Assembly (NCBI RefSeq): GCF_014645815.1
Contig: NZ_BMML01000005.1
Coordinates: 1-64,000 of the forward strand
Source of the DNA: Streptomyces fuscichromogenes
GTDB taxonomy: Bacteria; Actinomycetota; Actinomycetes; Streptomycetales; Streptomycetaceae
Direction of reading: 5' to 3'
DNA: 64,000 nucleotides
This document shows, piece by piece, positions 49,727-58,036 of this stretch. The position numbers and the translations under genes were made by a program. The notes under the pieces were generated by a model. That model did not search any database and was not told the origin of the DNA. It saw nothing but the letters and a program-made list of their open reading frames with translations. Position 1 is the first letter of the stretch; each line of letters opens with the position of its first letter.

Positions 49727-51241
49727 ATGGCCCGTGTCCGCGCCCGAACCCGAGCCCGCCCGCCCGTCCTGGAACTCGCCCCCGAGGCACACCGGCCGCC
49801 CGCCTGGAGCCGCGTCCTCGGCCTGGCGGCCGTCGTGCTGGCCGGCGCCTGGCTCGGCCTGCTGACCGTCGGGAACGTCCGCGCCCAGGTCGGCCCGATG
49901 GACACGACGATGACCCTGCGCCCGTCCCTCACCGGCGGCACGAAGATCAACGTCTCGCCGCTCGGCGCCCTCTACCTGGACACCCACACCGGCCCCGTCC
50001 GCCTCGACGTCAACGTCGACCAGCTCGACCCGGTCCGCTCCCAGGCCCTGGTCGACCACCCCGAGCGCCTCTCCGGACTGCAGGACGAGGTCGCCCACGA
50101 CGTCGAGCACGGCACCCTCGACCTGGCCGTACGCTCCTGCGTGGCCGTCGTCACCGGCGCCACCGCCCTGGGCCTGGCGGTCTACCGCCGCCCGCGCCGC
50201 GCCCTGACCGCCGGCGGCCTCGCCCTCGCCCTGCTCGCCTCGTCCGGCGCGACCGCGTACGCCACCTGGAACCCCGAGTCGGTCCTGGAGCCGAGGTTCT
50301 CCGGTCTGCTCTCCTCCGCCCCCGCCCTGGTCGGCAACGCACGCAGCATCGTCACCGAATTCGACGTCTACCAGAAGGAACTGGCCCGCCTGGTGACGAA
50401 CGTGACGAAGCTGTACGACGTCACGTCCACGCTCCCCGCCTACTCCCCGGACCCGGCCACCCTGCGCGTCCTGCACGTCTCCGACATCCATCTGAACCCG
50501 GCGAGCTGGAAGATCATCGCCTCGCTGGTGGAGCAGTACAAGGTGAACGTGATCGTCGACTCCGGCGACACCATGGACCACGGCACGGCGGCCGAGAACG
50601 GCTTCCTGGACCCCGTCGCCGACCTGGGCGTGCCGTACGTCTGGGTCCGGGGCAACCACGACTCGCTCCTCACCCAGCGCTACCTCTCCCGCATGAAGAA
50701 CGTGCACGTCCTGGACGGCGGCCGGGCCGAGACGGTCGCGGGACTGCGCTTCGCCGGCATCGGCGACCCCCAGTTCACCCCCGACCGCTCGGCCGTCCCC
50801 GGCGGCGACGCGGCCGAGGAACTGGCCGGGGACCGCCTCGCCACGGCCCTGCGGGAGCAGCGGGCGGCCGGCACCCCGGTGGACGTGGCGATCGTCCACG
50901 AGCCGGCGGCCGCCCGGATGACCGACGGCGAGGTGCCCCTGGTCCTGGCGGGCCACCTCCACCACGAACAGACGGAACTGCTCCCGCACGGCACCCGGCT
51001 CCGCGTGGAGGGCTCCACGGGCGGCAGCGGACTGCGGGCCGTCGAGGGCAGGTACCCGGACCCGATCGAGGCCTCGATCCTCTACTTCGACCGGGACAGC
51101 CACCGCCTCCAGGCCTGGGACGAGATCAGGCTGGGCGGTCTGGGCGAGACGACGGCAGAGGTCAGCCGCCACCTTCCGGCGGACGTGTTCGATCAGCGGC
51201 TCCGCCGCGGGCAAGGAACCCCGTCGCCCTCAGGGTCGTAA
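49727..51241 (+). CDS. Membrane metallophosphoesterase
   Basis: 504 aa. Helix at about 28-50 (VLGLAAVVLAGAWLGLLTVG) and two more near 135-175 (SCVAVVTGATALGLAVY, ALTAGGLALALLASSGATAY) precede a metal-binding domain. Motifs in order: RVLHVSDIHLNP, VNVIVDSGDTMDHGT, VWVRGNHDSLL, VAIVHEPAAAR and LAGHLHHEQTEL. It is a typical calcineurin-like phosphoesterase facing outward or inward. Substrate not known. The tRNA cluster follows. Confidence 0.87.
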   Translation: MARVRARTRARPPVLELAPEAHRPPAWSRVLGLAAVVLAGAWLGLLTVGNVRAQVGPMDTTMTLRPSLTGGTKINVSPLGALYLDTHTGPVRLDVNVDQLDPVRSQALVDHPERLSGLQDEVAHDVEHGTLDLAVRSCVAVVTGATALGLAVYRRPRRALTAGGLALALLASSGATAYATWNPESVLEPRFSGLLSSAPALVGNARSIVTEFDVYQKELARLVTNVTKLYDVTSTLPAYSPDPATLRVLHVSDIHLNPASWKIIASLVEQYKVNVIVDSGDTMDHGTAAENGFLDPVADLGVPYVWVRGNHDSLLTQRYLSRMKNVHVLDGGRAETVAGLRFAGIGDPQFTPDRSAVPGGDAAEELAGDRLATALREQRAAGTPVDVAIVHEPAAARMTDGEVPLVLAGHLHHEQTELLPHGTRLRVEGSTGGSGLRAVEGRYPDPIEASILYFDRDSHRLQAWDEIRLGGLGETTAEVSRHLPADVFDQRLRRGQGTPSPSGS

Positions 51242-51247
51242 ACCGTT

Positions 51248-51277
51248 TTGGCGATACCCCCCGCGATCCCATATGCT
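51248..51277 (+). promoter_or_regulatory. Promoter of the tRNA-Glu cluster
   Basis: TTGGCG (51248-51253) and TATGCT (51272-51277), 18 bases apart, lie 45 bases upstream of tRNA-Glu. This is plausible for a transcript carrying tRNA-Glu, tRNA-Asp and tRNA-Phe. Confidence 0.55.
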
Positions 51278-51322
51278 TCTCACGTCCCCGACGCGCTGAG
51301 GAAGCGCGCAGGCGGGCCGATA

Positions 51323-51395
51323 GCCCTCATCGTCTAGCGGCCTAGGACGCCGCCCTTTCAAGGCGGTAGCACGGGTTCGAATCCCGTTGGGGGCA
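51323..51395 (+). tRNA. tRNA-Glu (TTC)
   Basis: 73 bases: acceptor GCCCTCA/TGGGGGC, anticodon loop CTTTCAA (TTC), T-arm ACGGGTTCGAATCCCGT, discriminator A. Confidence 0.95.
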
Positions 51396-51432
51396 CGCAA
51401 GATCGTGTGCAACACTGTTGCACGCACAGCTT

Positions 51433-51507
51433 GGTCCTGTGGAGCAGTTTGGAGTGCTCGCCACCCTGTCAAGGTGGAGGCCGCGGGTTCAAATCCCGTC
51501 AGGACCG
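51433..51507 (+). tRNA. tRNA-Asp (GTC), copy 1
   Basis: 75 bases: acceptor GGTCCTG/CAGGACC, anticodon stem CCACC/GGTGG with loop CTGTCAA (GTC), T-arm GCGGGTTCAAATCCCGT, discriminator G. Identical copy at 56265-56339. Confidence 0.95.
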
Positions 51508-51509
51508 CT

Positions 51510-51529
51510 GAGGTTTCACGTGAAACCTC
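51510..51529. promoter_or_regulatory. parS site (ParB binding) inside the tRNA cluster
   Basis: GAGGTTTCACGTGAAACCTC is a perfect 20-bp palindrome whose core GTTTCACGTGAAAC (51513-51526) equals the known Streptomyces parS consensus. It sits in the 24-base gap between tRNA-Asp and tRNA-Phe. parS sites cluster near oriC and seed the ParB complex for chromosome segregation. Confidence 0.88.
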
Positions 51530-51531
51530 GT

Positions 51532-51605
51532 GGCTGGGTAGCTCAGTTGGTACGAGCGATCGCCTGAAAAGCGATAGGTCGCCGGTTCGACCCCGGCCCC
51601 AGCCA
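51532..51605 (+). tRNA. tRNA-Phe (GAA)
   Basis: 74 bases: acceptor GGCTGGG/CCCAGCC, D-arm GCTCAGTTGGTACGAGC, anticodon loop CTGAAAA (GAA), T-arm CCGGTTCGACCCCGG, discriminator A. Confidence 0.93.
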
Positions 51606-51611
51606 CAACAG

Positions 51612-51641
51612 ACAGCCCCTCCGGGATTCCGGAGGGGCTGT
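51612..51641 (+). terminator. Terminator after tRNA-Phe
   Basis: ACAGCCCCTCCGG pairs with CCGGAGGGGCTGT (13 bp) around a GATT loop, six bases after the tRNA, followed by TCTCGTGTC. Confidence 0.85.
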
Positions 51642-51728
51642 TCTCGTGTCGCAGCCCTGGATCTCCTTGGCGGTGCGACCCGCCGGCGCTAGGTTCTGGC
51701 GGGTCGACACATCACCAGGGTGGGGAAG

Positions 51729-52151
51729 ATGAACCGGGATCAGGACATACAGCTGGAGAAGGAACGCGCGCGCTACGGCCTCCTCGCCGTCGTCGTCAGC
51801 AACCTCGCGATCGCCGCGGTCGCGGTCTTCGGCGTCTGGCGGCTCAACGGCAACGAGTCCGTGATCATCGGCGTCCTCACCGCCGCCTTCACGGCGGTGA
51901 GCAGCATGACCACGGCATACCTGGGCATCAAGGCCGTATCGAACACGGCGAAGTCGATCGCGTCATCGGCAGCCGCACAGGCCCCCCAGGCCCCGGCCGC
52001 CCCGGTCCCGGTCACCCAGGCTCCGGTCACCCAGGCTCCGGTCACCCAGGCTCCGGTCACCCAGACCTCCGCCGGCGAGACGCCCGCCGCTCCGGCTGCC
52101 GCCACCCCGGCCACGCCCGCCGCCACCCCTCCGACCCAGCGCGGTCAGTAG
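51729..52151 (+). CDS. Small single- or double-helix membrane protein
   Basis: About 140 aa. After MNRDQDIQLEKERARYG come two hydrophobic helices (LLAVVVSNLAIAAVAVFGVW; VIIGVLTAAFTAVSSMTTAY), then a low-complexity Ala/Pro/Val/Thr tail with VTQAP repeated. The ATG at 51729 is preceded by AGGGTGGGG. No catalytic motif. I do not know the role; it sits between the tRNA terminator and hrpA. Confidence 0.65.
   Translation: MNRDQDIQLEKERARYGLLAVVVSNLAIAAVAVFGVWRLNGNESVIIGVLTAAFTAVSSMTTAYLGIKAVSNTAKSIASSAAAQAPQAPAAPVPVTQAPVTQAPVTQAPVTQTSAGETPAAPAAATPATPAATPPTQRGQ
52011..52070 (+). repeat. 15-bp tandem repeat in a coding region
   Basis: GTCACCCAGGCTCCG repeats at 52011, 52026 and 52041, with a partial fourth at 52056. 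It codes VTQAP. Copy number could vary between strains. Confidence 0.8.
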
Positions 52152-52225
52152 CCCGAGCCCGGTAGAACCGCCGGAAGCAAAAGGGTTCGCCATGAATTTC
52201 CCCGAGGTGAGATCCTGGATCGCGT

Positions 52226-55200
52226 ATGTCTACGCACCCCGCCCCCGCCCTGGGCGCCCTCGCCCCTCGCCTGACCGAGCTCTCACTGCGCGACGCGCAC
52301 CGGCTCGGGCGCAGGCTGGAAGGCGCGCGCAAGATCCGTAAGCCGGAGGCCCGGACCGCCGTCCTCGCCGAGATCGAGGCCGAGGTGGCCAGGGCCGAGG
52401 AACGGATGGCCGGCCGGCGCGCCGTTCTGCCCGCCGTGTCGTACCCCGAGCAGCTGCCCGTCAGCCAGAAGAAGGCCGAGATCGCGGAGGCGATACGCGA
52501 TCACCAGGTCGTGATCGTGGCCGGTGAGACCGGCTCCGGGAAGACCACCCAGATCCCCAAGATCTGTCTGGAGCTCGGCCGGGGCGTGCGCGGCATGATC
52601 GGGCACACCCAGCCCCGCCGGATCGCCGCCCGTACCGTGGCCGAACGGGTGGCGGAGGAGCTGCGCACCCCGCTCGGGGAGGCCGTCGGCTGGAAGGTCC
52701 GCTTCACCGACCAGGTGAACCCCGACGCCACCTTCATCAAGCTGATGACGGACGGCATCCTGCTCGCCGAGATCCAGACCGACCGCGAACTGCGCGCCTA
52801 CGACACGATCATCATCGACGAGGCCCACGAGCGGTCCCTCAACATCGACTTCCTGCTCGGGTATCTGGCCCAGCTGCTGCCCCGGCGCCCCGATCTCAAG
52901 GTCGTCATCACCTCGGCCACCATCGACCCCGAGCGGTTCTCCCGGCACTTCGGCGACGCCCCGATCATCGAGGTCAGCGGCCGGACGTACCCGGTCGAGG
53001 TGCGCTACCGGCCGCTCCTCGAAGAGGACGCGGAGGACGCCGACCGGGACCAGATCACCGCCATCTGCGACGCCGTGGAGGAGCTCCAGGGCGAGGGCAG
53101 GGGCGACATCCTCGTCTTCCTCTCGGGAGAGCGCGAGATCCGGGACACCGCGGACGCGCTGGAGAAGCGGAACTACCGGTTCACGGAAGTGCTGCCGCTC
53201 TACGCCCGGCTCTCGCACGCCGAGCAGCACCGGGTCTTCCAGCCGCACACCGGCCGCAGGATCGTGCTGGCCACCAACGTGGCCGAGACCTCGCTGACCG
53301 TCCCGGGCATCAAGTACGTCATCGACCCCGGCTTCGCGCGCATCTCCCGCTACAGCCACCGCACCAAGGTGCAGCGGCTGCCCATCGAGGCGATCAGCCA
53401 GGCCAGCGCCAACCAGCGCAAGGGCCGCTGCGGCCGTACCTCCGACGGCATCTGCATCCGGCTGTACAGCGAGGACGACTTCGTCTCCCGGCCGGAGTTC
53501 ACGGACGCGGAGATCCTCCGTACCAACCTGGCGAGTGTCATCCTCCAGATGACCGCGGCCGGCCTCGGCGACATCGAGAAGTTCCCCTTCATCGACCCGC
53601 CGGACCACCGCAACATCCGCGACGGCGTGCAGCTGCTCCAGGAGCTGGGCGCGATCGACCCGGCCGAGAAGGAAGCCCGCAAGCGGCTCACCGACACCGG
53701 CCGCAAGCTCGCCCAGCTGCCCGTCGACCCGCGGCTCGCCCGCATGGTCCTGGAGGCCGACAAGAACGGCTGTGTCCGCGAGGTCATGGTCATCGCCGCC
53801 GCGCTCTCCATCCAGGACCCGCGCGAACGGCCGGCCGACAAGCAGACCCAGGCCGACCAGCAGCACGCCCGCTTCCGTGACGAGACCAGCGACTTCCTCG
53901 CCTTCCTCAACCTGTGGAGATACGTCAGGGAGCAGCAGAAGGAACGCGGCTCCAGCTCCTTCCGGCGGATGTGCAAGCAGGAGTTCCTGAACTTCCTGCG
54001 CATCCGTGAGTGGCAGGACATCTACATGCAGCTGCGCACGGTCGCCAAGCAGATGGGCATCCACCTCAACGAGGAGGACGCCCCCGGCGACCGCGTGCAT
54101 GTGTCGCTGCTCGCCGGGCTGCTTTCGCACATCGGCATGAAGGACGTGAAGGATGGCGCGAAGAACGAGTACCTGGGCGCGCGGAGCGCCAAGTTCGCGC
54201 TCTTCCCGGGGTCCGCGCTGTTCAAGAAGACCCCCCGGTTCGTGATGTCGGCGGAGCTGGTGGAGACCAGCCGCCTCTGGGCCCGGGTCAACGCGAAGAT
54301 CGAGCCGGAGTGGGTCGAGCCGCTCGCCGAGCACCTCCTCAAGCGGACGTACAGCGAGCCGCACTGGGAGAAGGACCAGGCGGCCGTGCTGGCGTTCGAG
54401 AAGGTCACGCTGTACGGCGTACCGATCGTCGCCCAGCGCAAGGTGAACTACGGCCGCATCGACCCCGAGGTCAGCCGCGAGCTTTTCATTCGCAACGCGC
54501 TGGTGGAGGGCGACTGGCGCACCCACCACAAGTTCTTCGCCGACAACCGCCGCCTCCTGAGCGAGGTCGAGGAGCTGGAGCACCGGGCCCGGCGCCGGGA
54601 CATCGTCGTCGACGACGACACGCTCTTCGACTTCTACGACCAGCGGGTGCCCGAACACGTCGTCTCCGGCGCCCACTTCGACTCCTGGTGGAAGCACAAG
54701 CGGCAGGAGCAGCCGGAGTTCCTCGACTTCGAGCGGGAGATGCTGATCCGGGAGTCGGCGGAGGCGGTCACCAAGGCCGACTACCCGGACTCCTGGCGGC
54801 AGGGCCAGCTGAAGTTCCGGGTGACCTACCAGTTCGAGCCGGGCGCGGACGCCGACGGCGTGACCGTCCACATCCCGCTCCAGGTCCTCAACCAGGTCAC
54901 GGACGAGGGCTTCGACTGGCAGATCCCGGGCCTCCGGGAAGAGGTGGTCACGGAGCTGATCCGTACCCTCCCGAAGCCGATCCGCCGCAACTACGTGCCG
55001 GCGCCGAACTTCGCGAAGCGCTTCCTGGACACGGCGGTCCCCCTTCAGGAACCCCTCCCGGTGACCATGGCGCGTGAGCTCAAGCGCATGGTCGGCGTGC
55101 CCTTCGAGGCCGAGGACTTCGACTGGGCGCGGGTCCCCGACCACCTGAAGATCACCTTCCGGATCATCGACGAACGGCGCCGGAAACTCGCCGAGGACAA

Positions 55201-56170
55201 GGACCTGGAGGCGCTGAAGCTCCGGCTGAAGCCGAAGGCCCGCCAGGCCATCTCCCAGGCCGCCGCGGCCACCGCGGAGCGCCAGGGCGGCGAGTCCCTG
55301 GAACGCAAGGGCCTCACGGACTGGACGATCGGCACGCTCACGCGGGTCTTCGAGACGCGCCGGGCGGGCCAGCCGGTGAAGGCCTACCCCGCGCTGGTCG
55401 ACGACGGCGACACGGTCTCGGTGCGCCTCTTCGACACCGAGGAGGAGCAGGCCGAGGCGATGTGGAAGGGCCTGCGCCGGCTCGTCCTCCGCAACATCCC
55501 GGTGAACCCGGCGAAGTTCGCGTCGGAGAAGCTGACGAACGCCCAGAAGCTCGCGCTGTCGGCGAACCCGCACGGCACGATCCAGGCCCTGTTCGACGAC
55601 TGCGCGATGGCGGCGGCGGACAAGCTGATCGCCGACTTCGGGGGGCCGGTGTGGGACGAGGAGTCGTACCGGAAGCTGTACGACAAGGTGCGCGCCGAGA
55701 TCGTCGACACGACGGTCCGCACGGTCGGCCAGGTGCAGCAGGTGCTGGCCGCCTGGCAGGCCTGTGAACGCCGTCTGAAGGGCGTACGGAGCCCCGCGCT
55801 GCTGGCGAACCTGACCGACGTCCGCAAGCAGCTGGACGCGCTGATGAAGCCGGGCTTCGTGACGTGGGCCGGGATACGCCGGCTGCCCGACCTCATGCGC
55901 TATCTGGTCGCCGCCGACCGGCGCCTGCAGCAGATGCCGGCCAACGTCCAGCGGGACACCACCCGGATGGAGAAGGTCCACGAGATGCAGGACGAGTACG
56001 CCTGGCTCCTGGAGCAGCTCCCCAAGGGCCGGCCGGTGCCGCAGCAGGTCCTGGACATCCGCTGGATGCTGGAGGAGCTGCGGGTCAGCTACTTCGCGCA
56101 CGCGCTGGGGACCGCGTACCCGGTCTCCGACAAGCGGATCGTGAAGGCGATCGACACGGCGGCCCCGTAA
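52226..56170 (+). CDS. hrpA: ATP-dependent RNA helicase HrpA
   Basis: 1,314 aa, full length for the DEAH-box family. Motif I GETGSGKTTQIPK, Ia TQPRRIAA, II IIIDEAHERSLNIDFLLGYL, III SATIDPERFS, V TNVAETSLTVPGIKYVID, VI QRKGRCGRT. OB-fold and HrpA C-terminal domains fill 600-1300. It unwinds RNA, and in E. coli supports mRNA processing and translation stress. It starts at an ATG in a weak ribosome-binding context and is followed by a second tRNA-Asp. Confidence 0.95.
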   Translation: MSTHPAPALGALAPRLTELSLRDAHRLGRRLEGARKIRKPEARTAVLAEIEAEVARAEERMAGRRAVLPAVSYPEQLPVSQKKAEIAEAIRDHQVVIVAGETGSGKTTQIPKICLELGRGVRGMIGHTQPRRIAARTVAERVAEELRTPLGEAVGWKVRFTDQVNPDATFIKLMTDGILLAEIQTDRELRAYDTIIIDEAHERSLNIDFLLGYLAQLLPRRPDLKVVITSATIDPERFSRHFGDAPIIEVSGRTYPVEVRYRPLLEEDAEDADRDQITAICDAVEELQGEGRGDILVFLSGEREIRDTADALEKRNYRFTEVLPLYARLSHAEQHRVFQPHTGRRIVLATNVAETSLTVPGIKYVIDPGFARISRYSHRTKVQRLPIEAISQASANQRKGRCGRTSDGICIRLYSEDDFVSRPEFTDAEILRTNLASVILQMTAAGLGDIEKFPFIDPPDHRNIRDGVQLLQELGAIDPAEKEARKRLTDTGRKLAQLPVDPRLARMVLEADKNGCVREVMVIAAALSIQDPRERPADKQTQADQQHARFRDETSDFLAFLNLWRYVREQQKERGSSSFRRMCKQEFLNFLRIREWQDIYMQLRTVAKQMGIHLNEEDAPGDRVHVSLLAGLLSHIGMKDVKDGAKNEYLGARSAKFALFPGSALFKKTPRFVMSAELVETSRLWARVNAKIEPEWVEPLAEHLLKRTYSEPHWEKDQAAVLAFEKVTLYGVPIVAQRKVNYGRIDPEVSRELFIRNALVEGDWRTHHKFFADNRRLLSEVEELEHRARRRDIVVDDDTLFDFYDQRVPEHVVSGAHFDSWWKHKRQEQPEFLDFEREMLIRESAEAVTKADYPDSWRQGQLKFRVTYQFEPGADADGVTVHIPLQVLNQVTDEGFDWQIPGLREEVVTELIRTLPKPIRRNYVPAPNFAKRFLDTAVPLQEPLPVTMARELKRMVGVPFEAEDFDWARVPDHLKITFRIIDERRRKLAEDKDLEALKLRLKPKARQAISQAAAATAERQGGESLERKGLTDWTIGTLTRVFETRRAGQPVKAYPALVDDGDTVSVRLFDTEEEQAEAMWKGLRRLVLRNIPVNPAKFASEKLTNAQKLALSANPHGTIQALFDDCAMAAADKLIADFGGPVWDEESYRKLYDKVRAEIVDTTVRTVGQVQQVLAAWQACERRLKGVRSPALLANLTDVRKQLDALMKPGFVTWAGIRRLPDLMRYLVAADRRLQQMPANVQRDTTRMEKVHEMQDEYAWLLEQLPKGRPVPQQVLDIRWMLEELRVSYFAHALGTAYPVSDKRIVKAIDTAAP

Positions 56171-56192
56171 CCGACCGGGCACGCGGAGTGAG

Positions 56193-56223
56193 TTCGACCA
56201 GGACCTACCCCCTCCTGTACAGT
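56193..56223 (+). promoter_or_regulatory. Possible promoter of the second tRNA-Asp
   Basis: TTCGAC (56193-56198) and TACAGT (56218-56223) with a 19-base spacer lie about 40 bases before tRNA-Asp. The spacer is long for a vegetative promoter, so this is a weak call. Confidence 0.35.
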
Positions 56224-56264
56224 CCTTCTCGCAGCACAACGCAAGACAAAGTGCCGCGAAACCT

Positions 56265-56339
56265 GGTCCTGTGGAGCAGTTTGGAGTGCTCGCCACCCTG
56301 TCAAGGTGGAGGCCGCGGGTTCAAATCCCGTCAGGACCG
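56265..56339 (+). tRNA. tRNA-Asp (GTC), copy 2
   Basis: Identical over all 75 bases to the copy at 51433-51507, including the anticodon loop CTGTCAA and discriminator G. The two copies flank hrpA. Confidence 0.95.
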
Positions 56340-56349
56340 CCCGATGCCG

Positions 56350-56382
56350 AGGCCCGCATCCCGTAAGGGAAGCGGGCCTTTC
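56350..56382 (+). terminator. Terminator after tRNA-Asp copy 2
   Basis: AGGCCCGC/GCGGGCCT with an inner TCCC/GGGA stem around a GTAA loop (one A-A mismatch), followed by TTTCG. Begins 10 bases after the tRNA. Confidence 0.8.
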
Positions 56383-56525
56383 GCATGTCCGGAGCCCGCG
56401 GACGGCACGGCCGAGGACCGCCGTCGCGAGGGCGGGCGGGGGCCGGGCGCCCTTGACGGGGTCACATTCGGCGGTTACCCAGGAGGGAGGGCCCGGTTCT
56501 CCCGGCCCCCTTCTGGAGGTGGCGT

Positions 56526-56717
56526 ATGGCGGCTTCGGTGCGGCACGAGACACGGGCGTTGCTGAGGGCCCACCTGGCGGCCGCCTCGTCGTACCGGCAT
56601 CTGACCCGTCACTGCCCGGTCTGCCATCGGCTGCTGCGGCTGGCCATGGACTCCGCCCCGCACGCCGCGGAGGGCCCCGAGGGCGCCACGGAGGACGAGG
56701 ATCCCGTCGGCGTGTGA
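56526..56717 (+). CDS. Small conserved CxxC protein (resembles DUF6274)
   Basis: 63 aa. GGAGGTGG lies six bases before the ATG. MAASVRHETRALLRAHLAAA is followed by a RHLTRHCPVCHRLLRLAMDS segment with a CPVCH zinc-ribbon-like knuckle and an acidic tail. I recall a streptomycete family of this kind near bldC. Function is not known. It is the only gene between the second tRNA-Asp and the bldC terminator. Confidence 0.7.
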   Translation: MAASVRHETRALLRAHLAAASSYRHLTRHCPVCHRLLRLAMDSAPHAAEGPEGATEDEDPVGV

Positions 56718-57035
56718 CCAACGGCCTTTCCCGCAAGGGGCGGTGGCGGGTCCGCTGCGCCGCGCCGCCCCTCTATCGCACCCTGCGGAGTACAAACAAC
56801 CCATGCGGTATGTGACGGGTGTCACCGCATGAGTTTCCGAAACGACGGTACTTACCCCCTTCCTACAACTGGTCAATTTAATATGTGCAATTGCACCACC
56901 CTGTGGACCCGCCCCACGCCCGTCCCGGGACCCCCCTCCGGGCCCGTCCACAGCGATCCGACAGCGCCCCCCAGACTCCGACAAGGCCGCTCACAGAACC
57001 GCTGGCTAGGGTGGGCCAAGACCCCATGGGCGCAC
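56718..57035. other. AT-rich intergenic stretch downstream of the small CxxC gene
   Basis: Contains TAATAT (56878-56883) and the perfect palindrome GTGCAATTGCAC (56885-56896), unusually AT-rich for the genome. A plus-strand frame at 56829-57161 has no domain and runs through the bldC terminator, so I do not call it. The function of the palindrome is unknown. Confidence 0.4.
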
Positions 57036-57076
57036 AAAAAAGATCGCGCTGGACCCGGCGGAGTCCAGCGCGATCT
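57036..57076 (-). terminator. Rho-independent terminator, probably of bldC
   Basis: AGATCGCGCTGGAC and GTCCAGCGCGATCT form a perfect 14-bp stem with an 8-base loop. On the minus strand it ends in TTTTTTG, a real U-tract. It lies about 150 bases after the bldC stop. Confidence 0.87.
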
Positions 57077-57222
57077 ACGACGCACCCTGTGTCGCTTGCC
57101 TGAGAAGTTCTTGTCGGCCTGGGCGTGGGTCCCGTTGGGGCAGGTCCCGCGTCGCTTGTAGCTAGGGTTTCGGGCGTCTCGGCCAGTTGGGGGACCGGTC
57201 GGTTTGCCCGCTATTCAGTTGG

Positions 57223-57429
57223 TCAGGCCTCGCTGCGCTGCTGCGGGATGCCCGCCAGCAGGGCGCGCACCTCAGCCTCGCGGTAGCGGCGGTGTCCGCC
57301 GAGCGTGCGGATCGACGTGAGCTTGCCGGCCTTCGCCCACCGCGTGACCGTCTTGGGGTCGACGCGGAACATCGTGGCGACCTCAGCCGGGGTCAGCAGC
57401 GGCTCGGCATCAGGGGTGCGAGCGGTCAT
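57223..57429 (-). CDS. bldC: Developmental regulator BldC
   Basis: 68 aa. LLTPAEVATMFRVDPKTVTR, WAKAGKLTSIRTLGGHRRYR is the MerR-like winged helix of BldC; it lacks the coiled coil and effector domain of MerR. It binds head-to-tail on direct repeats and holds back entry into development. A GAGGAGG precedes the ATG. Its leader region (to about 58036) is long. A strong terminator lies downstream. Confidence 0.97.
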   Translation of the reverse strand: MTARTPDAEPLLTPAEVATMFRVDPKTVTRWAKAGKLTSIRTLGGHRRYREAEVRALLAGIPQQRSEA

Positions 57430-58036
57430 GAGCGGCCTCCTCGGGAGAACCGAACCATCTCGGTTCTTTCCTCTAAATTCTGCACCTTGACCCGCGTTGC
57501 CCGAAATGGCGGACGCGAGTCGAGTCGGTTATAGGACGAACGGCTTGTCCTCGGCACTACAACTACACCATCTGTCCAGCCGCGTCGGCCAAACCGATGG
57601 AATTGCCCTCCCAGGTAGTCATCAGCCGCGGAAGCCGATGGACCATGCCATAGCGGACAGTCACGCCTCTGTGACGATCAGTCACAGGACGATCAGGAGT
57701 CACCAGACCCCCCAAAGCACGTAATGCTGAGAATCCGCCCACAGTGCACCACACTTGGACGGATGGAGCCCTCCCCGGACTCCTTGTCCTATTTTGGCAC
57801 GAGGAGTGGCAAGAGGCGCAAGAGCCGTGTAAGTGCTATCCGTCACCCTTGGCGCAAAAGCCCGGATCAGGATCCAACGTCCTGTGCGTTCACTGAAGTG
57901 CCGTCAACGTACGTTGTTTCATGCCTTCTGGGCCGTGACGTACATCACTCACCACACACACGTCACGCAGGTGTCATCCGGCGGTAAACCCCATCAGACA
58001 CCCCGTCACCTAGTACGCAGGAACGGGCATCGGCAC
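57430..58036 (-). promoter_or_regulatory. bldC upstream region with palindrome
   Basis: About 600 bases without a gene. It holds CTGTGACGATCAGTCACAG (57669-57687), with perfect 7-bp arms and a TGTGA-N7-TCACA look one base off the Crp spacing. AT-rich minus-strand promoter-like pieces (TATAAC at about 57530) lie nearer bldC. Several developmental regulators are known to bind bldC upstream in other strains. Confidence 0.45.

Noticed and set aside
52283..56296. A 1,337-codon open frame opposite hrpA
   Set aside because: It mirrors the third-position GC of hrpA, has no domain, and begins inside the second tRNA-Asp.
56829..57161. 110-codon plus-strand frame downstream of the small CxxC gene
   Set aside because: It reads through the bldC terminator and has no recognisable domain.
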